A DNA stretch of 13,391 nt. Origin: Asaia bogorensis (GTDB taxonomy: Bacteria; Pseudomonadota; Alphaproteobacteria; Acetobacterales; Acetobacteraceae). Under the pieces are notes generated by a model. The model did not search any database, had not been told where the DNA came from, and was given only the letters and a program-made list of their open reading frames with translations. The stretch is taken from the NCBI GenBank assembly GCA_945874515.1, contig CAMCHA010000017.1, positions 1 through 13,391 on the forward strand, given 5' to 3'. The translations under genes were made by a program, and so were the position numbers. Shown here piece after piece: positions 1-6,271 of the stretch (the first letter of the stretch is position 1; each line of letters starts with the position of its first letter).

Positions 1-41
1 CTGCGTGGCAAAGCGGGCTTCACGAAGGTGATATCGGGCAT
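1..41 (-). CDS. Start of a divergent gene, cut by the window edge (product not identifiable)
   Basis: Reading the minus strand, an ATG at 41-39 is preceded by a textbook Shine-Dalgarno sequence AGGAG (51-47) with a 5-base spacer. Only 13 codons are visible, giving MPDITFVKPALPR, with no stop before the edge. The strong ribosome binding site and the head-to-head arrangement with the next gene are why I call it real. The short N-terminus faintly recalls M17 leucyl aminopeptidases, which often begin with an I-x-F-x-x-P-x-L-P pattern, but 13 residues cannot establish a family. The gene would share the roughly 100-base region 42-141 with cysQ for its promoter. Confidence 0.5.
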   Translation of the reverse strand, partial: MPDITFVKPALPR

Positions 42-141
42 GGGGGCTCCTGAGGGCGAGACAATGTGGGGGCACCTTAACAGAGGCATCGTGACCAAAA
101 CAGGGCTTGCGGTGTGGCGCCCATGCGGCCAAAGCAGGGGC

Positions 142-909
142 ATGAATAAAGATGCTTTGCTGGCCCTGGCCAGTGATCTCGTGGCCAAGGCGGCGTCTGC
201 CATTATGGCGATCAAGGCCGCGGGCTTCGCCGTTGAGCGGAAATCCGACCATTCCCCGGTGACCGAGGCTGATCGCATCGCCGAAGCCCTGATTGTGGAG
301 GGGCTGCGCGCCGCGACTCCGGACATTCCCGTGATTGCGGAGGAAGAGGTCGCCGCCGGCACCGCGCCCGCCCATGCCGAGCGTTTCTGGCTGGTGGACC
401 CGCTGGATGGCACGCGGGAATTCGCCGCCGGGCGCGATAATTTCGCGGTGAATATCGGCCTGGTGGTGGCGGGCCGCGCCATGCTGGGCGCGGTGGCGCT
501 GCCGGCGACAGGCGAGATCTTCTGGGGCCGGATTGGGGGCGGCGCCTTCAAGCGCGATGCTGCCGGCACCCGGCCGATCCGCGCCCGCACGCCCCCTGCC
601 GATGGGCTGGTGGTGATGGGCAGCCATCACTATGCCGATGACCCGCGTATGGGCCGCTTCCTGGAAGGCCGCCATGTCGCACGCGTGGTGAATATTGGCT
701 CGGCCGAGAAATTCTGCCGCGTCGCGGAAGGTTCCGCCGATCTCTATCCGCGCTTTGGCCGCACCATGGAATGGGATACCGCCGCCCCCCAGGCCGTGGT
801 GGAAGCCGCCGGTGGGCGCGTGCTGGTCATGGAAGGCCACGCGCCCTTGCTCTACGCCAAACCCGGCTTTGAAAACCCAGGCTTTGTCTGCGACGGCCTG
901 CCGGGATGA
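142..909 (+). CDS. cysQ: 3'(2'),5'-bisphosphate nucleotidase, inositol monophosphatase superfamily (CysQ-like)
   Basis: A 255-residue Mg2+-dependent phosphatase. The family hydrolyses 3'-phosphoadenosine 5'-phosphate (pAp) to AMP, relieving a toxic by-product of sulfate assimilation and acyl-carrier-protein loading in the cytoplasm. The metal-binding signatures are all visible: an EEE run at residues 67-69 after VIA, DPLDGT at 86-91, and WDTAA at 211-215. These are the ligands expected for lithium-sensitive phosphatases. Length is normal for CysQ (about 250-260). The frame stays open upstream to an ATG at 28, but that extension has no family resemblance and would overlap the divergent gene. 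The ATG at 142, with GGGG just upstream, starts where the family starts. The stop overlaps the ATG of sua5 (ATGA), suggesting translational coupling. A related inositol-1-monophosphatase role cannot be excluded from sequence alone. Confidence 0.85.
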   Translation: MNKDALLALASDLVAKAASAIMAIKAAGFAVERKSDHSPVTEADRIAEALIVEGLRAATPDIPVIAEEEVAAGTAPAHAERFWLVDPLDGTREFAAGRDNFAVNIGLVVAGRAMLGAVALPATGEIFWGRIGGGAFKRDAAGTRPIRARTPPADGLVVMGSHHYADDPRMGRFLEGRHVARVVNIGSAEKFCRVAEGSADLYPRFGRTMEWDTAAPQAVVEAAGGRVLVMEGHAPLLYAKPGFENPGFVCDGLPG

Positions 910-1880
910 CACGCCGGCTTGGGCCGCAGGATGTCGGAGAAGCTGCGCGTCTGCTCCGCGCGGGCGAACTCGTCGCCTTCCCGACCGAAACGGTCTATGG
1001 GCTCGGCGCGGATGCGCGCAATGGCCGCGCGGTGGCGGCGGTGTTCGAAGCCAAGGGCCGCCCGCATTTCAACCCGCTGATCTGCCATTTCCCTGATGCC
1101 GAAAGCGCATTTGCCGAGGTGATCGCGGATGACCGCGCGCGTGCCTTGGCCGCAGCGTTTTGGCCCGGGCCGCTGACACTCGTGCTGCCGCGCCGAACAA
1201 AATGCCGGATTGATCTGCTGGCGGGGGCGGGGCTGGATACGCTCGCGGTGCGCGTGCCGGCGCATCCGCTGGCGTTGGAGTTACTGCGCGCGGCGGCGAT
1301 TCCCGTGGCGGGGCCTTCGGCCAATCGCTCCGGCGCCGTCAGCCCAACCACGGCTGAGCATGTGCTGGAAGGGCTATCTGGACGCATCGCCGCCGTATTG
1401 GATGGCGGGGCTTGTGATGTTGGCGTCGAAAGCACCGTGCTTGATCTGGCGATGGGCGGGGCCGCCTTGCTCCGCCCCGGTGGCGTGCCGGTGGAAACGA
1501 TTGAAGCGGTGATCGGCAAGGTATCCCGCCCCTTGCCGATCAGTGCTGCCGAGAAAACCCGCACGCTCCGCAGCCCAGGCATGATGCTGTCCCATTACGC
1601 GCCGAGCCTGCCGGTGCGGCTTGGCGCGGTGGATGTGGCGGCTAATGAGGCGCTTTTGGCCTTTGGCCCGCCCTTGCCGGGTGCTGGGCTGGTTTGGCAG
1701 CTTTCGGAAACTGGTGATTTGCGCGAAGCCGCCGCGCGGCTTTTCGCCGGGCTGCGCCATTTGGATGCCGAAGGCGGGCGCCGGGGCCTGACCCGCATCG
1801 CCACCATGCCCATCCCGGAAAGCGGGCTTGGGGCGGCCATCAATGACCGGCTGGCGCGGGCGGCGGCCCCCCGTATTTGA
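906..1880 (+). CDS. sua5: L-threonylcarbamoyladenylate synthase, Sua5 type (YrdC domain plus Sua5 C-terminal domain)
   Basis: This 324-residue cytoplasmic enzyme makes threonylcarbamoyl-AMP from threonine, bicarbonate and ATP, the first step of N6-threonylcarbamoyladenosine (t6A) at position 37 of ANN-decoding tRNAs. TsaD and its partners complete the modification. The YrdC domain spans about residues 10-200: PTETVYGLG (26-34), KGRP (50-53), WPGPLTLVL (86-94), PSANRSG (137-143) and GVESTVLD (173-180) are its nucleotide and threonine-binding segments. The linker SPGMMLSHYAP (223-233) is the hallmark of long Sua5 proteins and is absent from the short TsaC type. Residues about 235-324 form the Sua5 domain. 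Its ATG overlaps the cysQ stop by four bases. Its stop lies four bases from the stop of the convergent S66 gene, with no terminator between them. Confidence 0.95.
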   Translation: MTRRLGPQDVGEAARLLRAGELVAFPTETVYGLGADARNGRAVAAVFEAKGRPHFNPLICHFPDAESAFAEVIADDRARALAAAFWPGPLTLVLPRRTKCRIDLLAGAGLDTLAVRVPAHPLALELLRAAAIPVAGPSANRSGAVSPTTAEHVLEGLSGRIAAVLDGGACDVGVESTVLDLAMGGAALLRPGGVPVETIEAVIGKVSRPLPISAAEKTRTLRSPGMMLSHYAPSLPVRLGAVDVAANEALLAFGPPLPGAGLVWQLSETGDLREAAARLFAGLRHLDAEGGRRGLTRIATMPIPESGLGAAINDRLARAAAPRI

Positions 1881-1884
1881 AGAT

Positions 1885-2787
1885 TTATGCACCGCGTCGG
1901 GAGACGGTAAGGCGCAGAACATCGGCATCAAGCACGGCGGGCGCACCGACGAAAACGCACTCTGGGTTGCTGCCGTGCCCGAGCGGGAGCCCCCCAAGAA
2001 TGGGAACATTGAGCGCCCCGATATGTTCGCCAACCATGTTCACGGTGTCTTCGCTCACATCGGTGAACTGGCCGACTGCAACGCCCGCCAAGCCGTTGAG
2101 GTGGCCTGCCTTTCGGAGCATCGAGAGTTGGCGGTCGATAGCACCAATCGCTTGATTCACAGCCTCGATGAGAAGGATGGCCCCGTGGAGCTTGGGCAAG
2201 CACCAGCCCGACGCCGTCGCCACCATATCAAGGTTGCCGCCAATGAGCGGCCCAGAGACTTTTCCCTGTGTGGTCAGCTTGGCTGTCAGCTCGGTGGCAC
2301 GGCTGGTCAGCTCGATGGGCGCATCGGTCATCAGTGTTCGCCTCAGGGACGCACCGTCATCAGCATCAAACGGCGCTCCGTGGATGCCCACCAACCCGCA
2401 TTTGTCCCAGAGGCTGAGGTGGAGCGCCGAGATGTCGCTGAAGCCAACGAGAAACTTGGGGTCGGCCCTCGCAGCCGCGAAATCAATTTGATCAGCTATC
2501 CGATAAGACCCTTTCCCGCCCCGCGTGGCGATCACCGCTCTCACCGAGGTGTCGCGCAAGGCATCATTCAAGTCCGTTAGGCGGTCGGTATCGGGGCCAG
2601 CAAGATACCCCTGCCTTGCGAACACATGCCTACCAAGCTCTACCTCAAGCCCCCAGCCTCTCAGCCGATCGCGAACGCGAAAGACGCTGGCTTCATCAGG
2701 CGTGCTGGCAGGAGAGATAAGCCGCACCTTGTCGCCAACTCTCAGCTTCTCTGGAAACAGGACGGAAGAGACTGACGACAGCTGCAT
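1885..2787 (-). CDS. Peptidase S66 family protein (LD-carboxypeptidase / MccF-like)
   Basis: A 300-residue serine peptidase of family S66. Members either cleave the terminal D-Ala from muropeptide tetrapeptides during murein recycling (LdcA) or detoxify microcin C-type compounds (MccF). The catalytic triad is readable: nucleophile Ser117 in GFSDIS (115-120), Glu208 in LLIEAVN (205-211), and His271 in PLGHGSN (268-274). The upstream RGGKGSYR segment (89-96) matches the RGGYGS-like motif of the family. There is no signal peptide, so the protein is predicted cytoplasmic. The Shine-Dalgarno sequence is weak (GAG about 13 bases before the ATG). The gene converges on sua5 and diverges from lexA. 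By eye its GC content and codon choice look lower than in its neighbours, which could mean horizontal acquisition. Sequence alone does not decide between the LdcA and MccF roles. Confidence 0.9.
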   Translation of the reverse strand: MQLSSVSSVLFPEKLRVGDKVRLISPASTPDEASVFRVRDRLRGWGLEVELGRHVFARQGYLAGPDTDRLTDLNDALRDTSVRAVIATRGGKGSYRIADQIDFAAARADPKFLVGFSDISALHLSLWDKCGLVGIHGAPFDADDGASLRRTLMTDAPIELTSRATELTAKLTTQGKVSGPLIGGNLDMVATASGWCLPKLHGAILLIEAVNQAIGAIDRQLSMLRKAGHLNGLAGVAVGQFTDVSEDTVNMVGEHIGALNVPILGGLPLGHGSNPECVFVGAPAVLDADVLRLTVSRRGA

Positions 2788-2839
2788 AGGTGAATTTTCT
2801 CACATGCCGACCGCTTCGCCAACCTGTCGAGCATAACGA

Positions 2840-2854
2840 GACATCAGTCATGTC
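2840..2854. repeat. Small inverted repeat GACAT-N5-ATGTC upstream of the S66 gene
   Basis: The arms GACAT (2840-2844) and ATGTC (2850-2854) are perfectly complementary around CAGTC. The site lies 53-67 bases upstream of the S66 start codon, a typical position for an operator. No regulator is identified. A five-base arm can arise by chance, so this is weak on its own. Confidence 0.3.
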
Positions 2855-2863
2855 GTGTCCATG

Positions 2864-2885
2864 TGCATAAATCAGCCTTTATGCA
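2864..2885. repeat. Perfect 8-bp inverted repeat in the S66-lexA divergent region
   Basis: TGCATAAA (2864-2871) and TTTATGCA (2878-2885) are exact reverse complements separated by the six bases TCAGCC. The arms are AT-rich, so a bound dimeric regulator is more plausible than an RNA hairpin terminator. The repeat sits about 77-98 bases upstream of the S66 start and about 130-150 bases upstream of lexA, between the two divergent genes. No second copy was noticed in the window. Confidence 0.5.
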
Positions 2886-2925
2886 ACATTTTTGGCCTAA
2901 ACCACTTATCCACCACAAAAAACAT

Positions 2926-2955
2926 TTGACTGTGATTTTGGAACTTAACTAGAAC
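2926..2955 (+). promoter_or_regulatory. Candidate lexA promoter overlapping the LexA box
   Basis: A -35-like TTGACT (2926-2931; five of six consensus bases) is followed after 18 bases by TAGAAC (2950-2955; four of six to TATAAT). The -10 region falls inside the LexA operator, so bound LexA would block RNA polymerase. This is the expected logic for an autoregulated SOS gene. The surrounding DNA is AT-rich compared with the genes. Start-site mapping is not available from sequence. Confidence 0.5.
2941..2955 (+). promoter_or_regulatory. LexA operator (alphaproteobacterial SOS box GAAC-N7-GAAC)
   Basis: GAAC (2941-2944), seven bases TTAACTA, then GAAC (2952-2955): an exact match to the direct-repeat operator GTTC/GAAC-N7-GTTC/GAAC known for LexA of alphaproteobacteria. 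It lies 61 bases before the lexA start codon and overlaps the predicted promoter. This indicates negative autoregulation, released when RecA stimulates LexA self-cleavage. Confidence 0.85.
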
Positions 2956-3016
2956 ATCCACTCAGTTGCCGGTTTGTTCGCCCCGATTCGCGGGCGTTCT
3001 CGGTCAGGAGGGTTAG

Positions 3017-3739
3017 ATGCTAACGCGCAAGCAGCACGAATTGCTGATGTTCATTGACAAGCACCTGCGTGAGACCGGTTTTTCCCCTTCCTTTGAGGAA
3101 ATGAAGGAAGCGCTCAATCTGCGCTCCAAATCGGGCATCCATCGCCTGATCACCGCCCTGGAAGATCGTGGGTTTTTGCGCCGCCGCGCGCACCGCGCCC
3201 GCGCGCTTGAAGTGGTGCGCCTGCCCGAAGCCATGACGCCCAAAGTGAAGGAAGCGGCACCGAAGCCAGAAGCGCCGAACTTTTCGCCCAATGTCATTCG
3301 CGGTAATTTCGCCAATAACTTGCCCGCGAGTGCGGCGCGCGTCGCCGCTGAGGCCGCCGCCGTGCATCTGCCGCTTTATGGCCGGATCGCTGCCGGCCTG
3401 CCGATTGAAGCACTGCGCGATAATGGCGCGAGTGTGGAAGTGCCTTTGGCCTTACTGGGCAATGGCGAACATTACGCCCTGGAAGTGGCCGGCGATTCCA
3501 TGGAAGAAGCCGGGATTATGGATGGCGATACCGTCATCATCTGCCGCACCGACACGGCCGAAAACGGCACCATCGTCGTCGCTTTGGTGGATGAGAATGA
3601 GGTCACGCTGAAGCGGTTGCGCCGGCGTGGCAATTCCATAGCACTTGAGCCGGCCAATGCGCGGCATGAAACCCGCATCTTCGGCCCGGATCGTGTGCGT
3701 GTGCAGGGCAAGCTGGTGGGCTTGCTCCGCCGGTATTAA
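3017..3739 (+). CDS. lexA: SOS response transcriptional repressor LexA (autocleaving)
   Basis: A 240-residue LexA, the usual size in alphaproteobacteria. Residues 1-70 form the winged helix-turn-helix DNA-binding domain, beginning MLTRKQ, with a recognition region around GFSPSFEEM...[11 protein letters not shown] (21-45). A variable hinge (about 71-115) leads to the S24 peptidase domain. The self-cleavage bond is Ala126-Gly127 in GRIAAGLP. The catalytic serine is Ser161 in GDSME and the general base is Lys199 in VTLKR. The start is fixed by a strong AGGAGG (3006-3011), five bases before the ATG. A GAAC-N7-GAAC operator overlaps its likely promoter, so it should repress itself. The gene stands alone: the S66 gene diverges from it and a hairpin element follows its stop. 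Confidence 0.97.
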   Translation: MLTRKQHELLMFIDKHLRETGFSPSFEEMKEALNLRSKSGIHRLITALEDRGFLRRRAHRARALEVVRLPEAMTPKVKEAAPKPEAPNFSPNVIRGNFANNLPASAARVAAEAAAVHLPLYGRIAAGLPIEALRDNGASVEVPLALLGNGEHYALEVAGDSMEEAGIMDGDTVIICRTDTAENGTIVVALVDENEVTLKRLRRRGNSIALEPANARHETRIFGPDRVRVQGKLVGLLRRY

Positions 3740-3756
3740 AATCGGGGCGCCGGGGG

Positions 3757-3798
3757 TTGAGCGGTTCCCGTTCACCTGCGTTCACGGGAACCGCTCAA
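3757..3798 (+). terminator. Perfect 15-bp hairpin after lexA: probable terminator or part of a palindromic repeat
   Basis: The arms 3757-3771 and 3784-3798 are exact reverse complements (TTGAGCGGTTCCCGT and its complement) around a 12-base loop. The hairpin begins 17 bases after the lexA stop. On the plus strand it is followed by AAAATCTTTGTTTGG, which is T-rich but not a clean T-run, so termination may be imperfect. On the minus strand the stem is followed by C-rich sequence, so it is unlikely to end transcripts of the oxidoreductase gene. It is the first half of a two-hairpin element (see 3815-3856). Confidence 0.6.
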
Positions 3799-3814
3799 AA
3801 TCTTTGTTTGGTCA

Positions 3815-3856
3815 CGTTTTCCGAGTCGCCAAGTGTTTCCACTTGGCTCGAAAACG
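3815..3856. repeat. Second hairpin of a two-part palindromic element between lexA and the MDR gene
   Basis: CCAAGTG (3829-3835) and CACTTGG (3840-3846) pair around the tetraloop TTTC. The stem continues with CGAG (3822-3825) against CTCG (3847-3850) and CGTTTT (3815-3820) against AAAACG (3851-3856), leaving C3821 and TCG 3826-3828 as bulges. Together with the 3757-3798 hairpin it makes a compact element of about 100 bases, filling most of the 140 bases between two convergent genes. The layout resembles REP/MITE-like intergenic elements. I cannot count genomic copies from this window. Confidence 0.55.
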
Positions 3857-3879
3857 CTCCCGCCGGCGCCGCCAAGCTT

Positions 3880-4899
3880 TTAGTCTACCTTCACCACCAG
3901 CTTGCCGAAATTCTCGCCCTTCAGCAGGCCGATGAAAGCCTTGGGCGCATTGGCCAGGCCCTGCACCACGTCTTCGCGCCAATGCAGCTTGCCTGCCTTC
4001 ATCCAGCCCAGCATCTCCGCGCGGAATTGCGGGTAGCGCGGCCAGCCCGTGTCACTCACGATAAAACCCTGGATGCGCAGGCGCTTGCGCACAATGGGGC
4101 CCAGATTGGGGCCAGGCGGCGCGCCGGTGGCATCGGCGCCGGGTGCTTCATTGTATTGCGCGACCATCCCGCACATCACCATGCGCCCGAAATCCTTGAA
4201 GCGCGGGAAAACAGCGGCCTGCACTGCGCCGCCCACATTCTCCCAATAGACATCAATGCCTTCCGGCACGGTTGCATCCAATTGCGCGTTGAGATCGCCG
4301 CGATGATCAAGGCAGGCGTCAAAGCCCAATTCCTTCACCACGAAGTCGCATTTCTTCGCACCGCCCGCGATGCCAACAACCTTGCAGCCGCGAATCTTTG
4401 CAATCTGCCCAGCCACCTGCCCAACAGCGCCAGACGCCGCACTGATCACCACAGTCTCCCCGGCTTTGGGCTGGCCGATATCGGCAAGCCCGGTCCAGGC
4501 CGTCAGCCCCGGCATGCCGAGCACGCCAAGGCTTGAGGAGATCGGCGGATCGGCTTCCGGCACTTTGAACAGACGCTCCGGCCCCACCACCGAAAAGCGC
4601 TGCCAGCCAAAGACGCCGAGTACTGTCTCCCCGGGTTTGAAATCCGGATGGCGGGAAGCCACCACCACGCCGGCGGTCTGGCCTTCCATCACGGCGCCGA
4701 GTGCCACGGGCTTGGCGTAGCTTTTCACATCCGCCATGCGCCCGCGCATATAGGGGTCAAGTGATAAGTACTGCGCGCGCACCAGGACTTGCCCTTCGCC
4801 GGGTTCGGGCACGGCAGTTTCAACAATATCGAAATCCTCCGGCACCGGGGCGCCAACGGGGCGGCGCTTCAACAGGATTTGCAGATTGGTTTCAGGCAT
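3880..4899 (-). CDS. NADP-dependent zinc-independent MDR oxidoreductase (leukotriene B4 dehydrogenase / CurA-like)
   Basis: A 339-residue medium-chain dehydrogenase/reductase without zinc ligands. Relatives reduce the double bond of enones and alkenals (2-alkenal reductase, CurA/YncB, 15-oxoprostaglandin 13-reductase) using NADPH. The GroES-like domain holds LSLDPYMRGRM (45-55), the signature of this subfamily. The Rossmann nucleotide-binding segment is SAASGAVGQVAGQIAK (153-168), and the C-terminus ends NFGKLVVKVD, also typical. The frame extends ten codons upstream to 4929, but the ATG at 4899 has AGGAG (4910-4906) with a six-base spacer and starts at the family N-terminus. The gene diverges from an enoyl-CoA hydratase gene across 4900-5012. 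The substrate is unknown; soluble and cytoplasmic. Confidence 0.9.
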   Translation of the reverse strand: MPETNLQILLKRRPVGAPVPEDFDIVETAVPEPGEGQVLVRAQYLSLDPYMRGRMADVKSYAKPVALGAVMEGQTAGVVVASRHPDFKPGETVLGVFGWQRFSVVGPERLFKVPEADPPISSSLGVLGMPGLTAWTGLADIGQPKAGETVVISAASGAVGQVAGQIAKIRGCKVVGIAGGAKKCDFVVKELGFDACLDHRGDLNAQLDATVPEGIDVYWENVGGAVQAAVFPRFKDFGRMVMCGMVAQYNEAPGADATGAPPGPNLGPIVRKRLRIQGFIVSDTGWPRYPQFRAEMLGWMKAGKLHWREDVVQGLANAPKAFIGLLKGENFGKLVVKVD

Positions 4900-5012
4900 G
4901 GGGGTCTCCTTCGAAGCCTGTTCTCGCACGGCCAGCGCAGAACCGAAAATAGGGCGCTGACAAGAACAGCCTTCTGAAGCAGTCTCCGCTCCCTTATCGC
5001 TGGAGATTCGCC

Positions 5013-5810
5013 ATGCCCCTGCCCGAAACCGAGACCCTGCAACTCGAAAGCCCTGAGCCCCACATACAGATCGTCCGCCTCAATCGGCCAGAGGTCTCCA
5101 ACGCCTTCAACACGCAAATGGGGCGAGATTTGCACACGGTTTGGTCCGCGCTGATCGCGGAGCCCGGCGATATCCGTTGCGTCATCCTGACCGCAACTGG
5201 CGGGCGCGCGTTTTGCGCGGGCGGCGACCTGAAGGAACGCAAGGGCATGACGGATGCCGCCTGGCGCCATCAGCACGAAATCTTTGAGCGTGCCTTCTGG
5301 ACCATGCTGGATTGCCAAATCCCGATCATCGCCGCGGTGAATGGCCATGCCTATGCGGGCGGGCTGGAATTGGTGCTGGCCTCAGACTTCGCCTATGGCG
5401 CGACGGGCACGCGCTTTGCGCTGACCGAAGTGACCATTGGCATCATGCCAGGTGCGGGCGGCACGCAAACACTGCCGCGCATTGTCGGCGAACGGCGTGC
5501 GAAGGAAATCATCCTGACCGGCAAGCCCTTCACCGCGGAACAGGCTTTGGAATGGGGCATTCTGAACCGCGTTTGCGCGCCGGAGGAGGTTTTGCCCGCC
5601 GCGCTGGAGACCGCGCGCGTGATCGCCGGCAATGCGCCGCTTTCCATCCGCCAGGCCAAGCGTTCCATGCATTTCGGCTTGCAGATGGATTTAAGAAGTG
5701 CGCTGCGTTTTGAAGTGGAATGCTACAATCAACTGGTCGGCACGGAAGACCGTCAGGAGGGCATTCTGTCCTTCAACGAAAAGCGCAAGCCGGTGTTTAA
5801 GGGAAGATGA
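5013..5810 (+). CDS. Enoyl-CoA hydratase/isomerase family protein (crotonase fold)
   Basis: A 265-residue crotonase-family enzyme acting on CoA thioesters, usually adding water across a 2-enoyl-CoA in fatty acid or amino acid breakdown. The oxyanion-hole segments are AFCAGGDLKE (66-75) and GHAYAGGLEL (111-120). Both glutamates used by true hydratases are present at the expected places: Glu119 in AGGLEL and Glu139 in LTEVTIGIMPGAGG. This favours hydratase over dehalogenase or thioesterase chemistry. GGAG (5002-5005) lies seven bases before the ATG. The gene diverges from the MDR oxidoreductase gene and ends in a shared bidirectional terminator with trxA. The specific acyl-CoA substrate cannot be told from sequence. 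Being isolated from other beta-oxidation genes, it gives little pathway context. Confidence 0.9.
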   Translation: MPLPETETLQLESPEPHIQIVRLNRPEVSNAFNTQMGRDLHTVWSALIAEPGDIRCVILTATGGRAFCAGGDLKERKGMTDAAWRHQHEIFERAFWTMLDCQIPIIAAVNGHAYAGGLELVLASDFAYGATGTRFALTEVTIGIMPGAGGTQTLPRIVGERRAKEIILTGKPFTAEQALEWGILNRVCAPEEVLPAALETARVIAGNAPLSIRQAKRSMHFGLQMDLRSALRFEVECYNQLVGTEDRQEGILSFNEKRKPVFKGR

Positions 5811-5816
5811 AACGCA

Positions 5817-5850
5817 AAAGGCCCGCGCCAGTTTCCCAGCGCGGGCCTTT
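5817..5850. terminator. Bidirectional intrinsic terminator between the hydratase gene and trxA
   Basis: AAAGGCCCGCGC (5817-5828) and its exact complement (5839-5850) form a 12-bp GC-rich stem with a 10-base loop. It lies seven bases after the hydratase stop and just beyond the convergent trxA stop. Plus-strand transcripts exit with UUU and minus-strand transcripts with UUUU followed by GCGUUU, so it can serve both genes. A smaller inverted repeat, GGGTGA (5854-5859) / TCACCC (5865-5870), spans the trxA stop codon next to it. Confidence 0.85.
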
Positions 5851-5860
5851 CACGGGTGAA

Positions 5861-6193
5861 TTACTCACCCAGCGTAGATGAAATCCAACTCTTCAACTGA
5901 CCCTTCGGCAGTGCGCCCACCTTGGTATCAAGCGGCTTGCCATCCTTGAACAGGATCATGGTGGGAATGCCGCGCACCGCATATTCATTCGGCGTCATCG
6001 GATTCTCATCAATATTCACCTTGGCGATGGTGAGCTTGCCGGCATATTCCGCCGCAATCTCATCCAGGATCGGCCCTACCATGCGGCAGGGGCCGCACCA
6101 TTCGGCCCAGAAATCCACCAGCACCGCGCCGCTGGAATCGAGAACATCAGCCTTGAAGCTCTCATCAGATACGGCCTTGGTCAGATCACCCAT
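5861..6193 (-). CDS. trxA: Thioredoxin
   Basis: A 110-residue thioredoxin, the cytoplasmic dithiol carrier that reduces protein disulfides and is itself recharged by thioredoxin reductase. The active site WCGPC is at 32-36 in the usual context [10 protein letters not shown]. The conserved cis-proline is Pro77 in RGIPT. Length and the complete thioredoxin fold match bacterial TrxA. An in-frame ATG four codons upstream (6205) lacks a Shine-Dalgarno sequence. The ATG at 6193 has GGAG (6203-6200) with a six-base spacer, so it is chosen. The gene lies 78 bases downstream of the RND transporter stop in the same direction. That gap has room for its own promoter (a TTGACC overlaps the transporter stop), although read-through from the pump operon is possible. 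Confidence 0.95.
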   Translation of the reverse strand: MGDLTKAVSDESFKADVLDSSGAVLVDFWAEWCGPCRMVGPILDEIAAEYAGKLTIAKVNIDENPMTPNEYAVRGIPTMILFKDGKPLDTKVGALPKGQLKSWISSTLGE

Positions 6194-6271
6194 GGGAGTC
6201 TCCATCGAATCGCGGGCGGCGAAATGCGCTGCCCTTCTTATCCCTAGAAATCGTGTCTCGTGGCCCCCGGG

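Noticed and set aside
28..141. Upstream extension of cysQ to the ATG at 28
   Set aside because: The extra 38 residues do not resemble the family and would overlap a divergent gene with a strong Shine-Dalgarno sequence.
1828..2580. 250-codon plus-strand frame covering the S66 gene
   Set aside because: The opposite strand encodes a full S66 peptidase with intact catalytic triad; this frame shows no family motifs and overlaps the end of sua5.
2906..2914. DnaA-box-like TTATCCACC in the AT-rich region before lexA
   Set aside because: A single eight-of-nine match without a cluster of boxes, AT-rich repeats or dnaA/dnaN/parAB genes nearby does not support an origin.
2976..2999. Possible LexA half-sites GTTC at 2976 and 2996
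   Set aside because: Their spacing (16 bases) does not fit the N7 operator.
3770..3783. Possible second LexA box GTTC-N6-GTTC after lexA
   Set aside because: The spacer is six bases rather than seven, and the sequence is part of the hairpin, downstream of the gene rather than at a promoter.
3757..4536. 259-codon plus-strand frame over the MDR gene
   Set aside because: It begins inside a hairpin element and runs antisense to a well-supported oxidoreductase; no recognisable domain.
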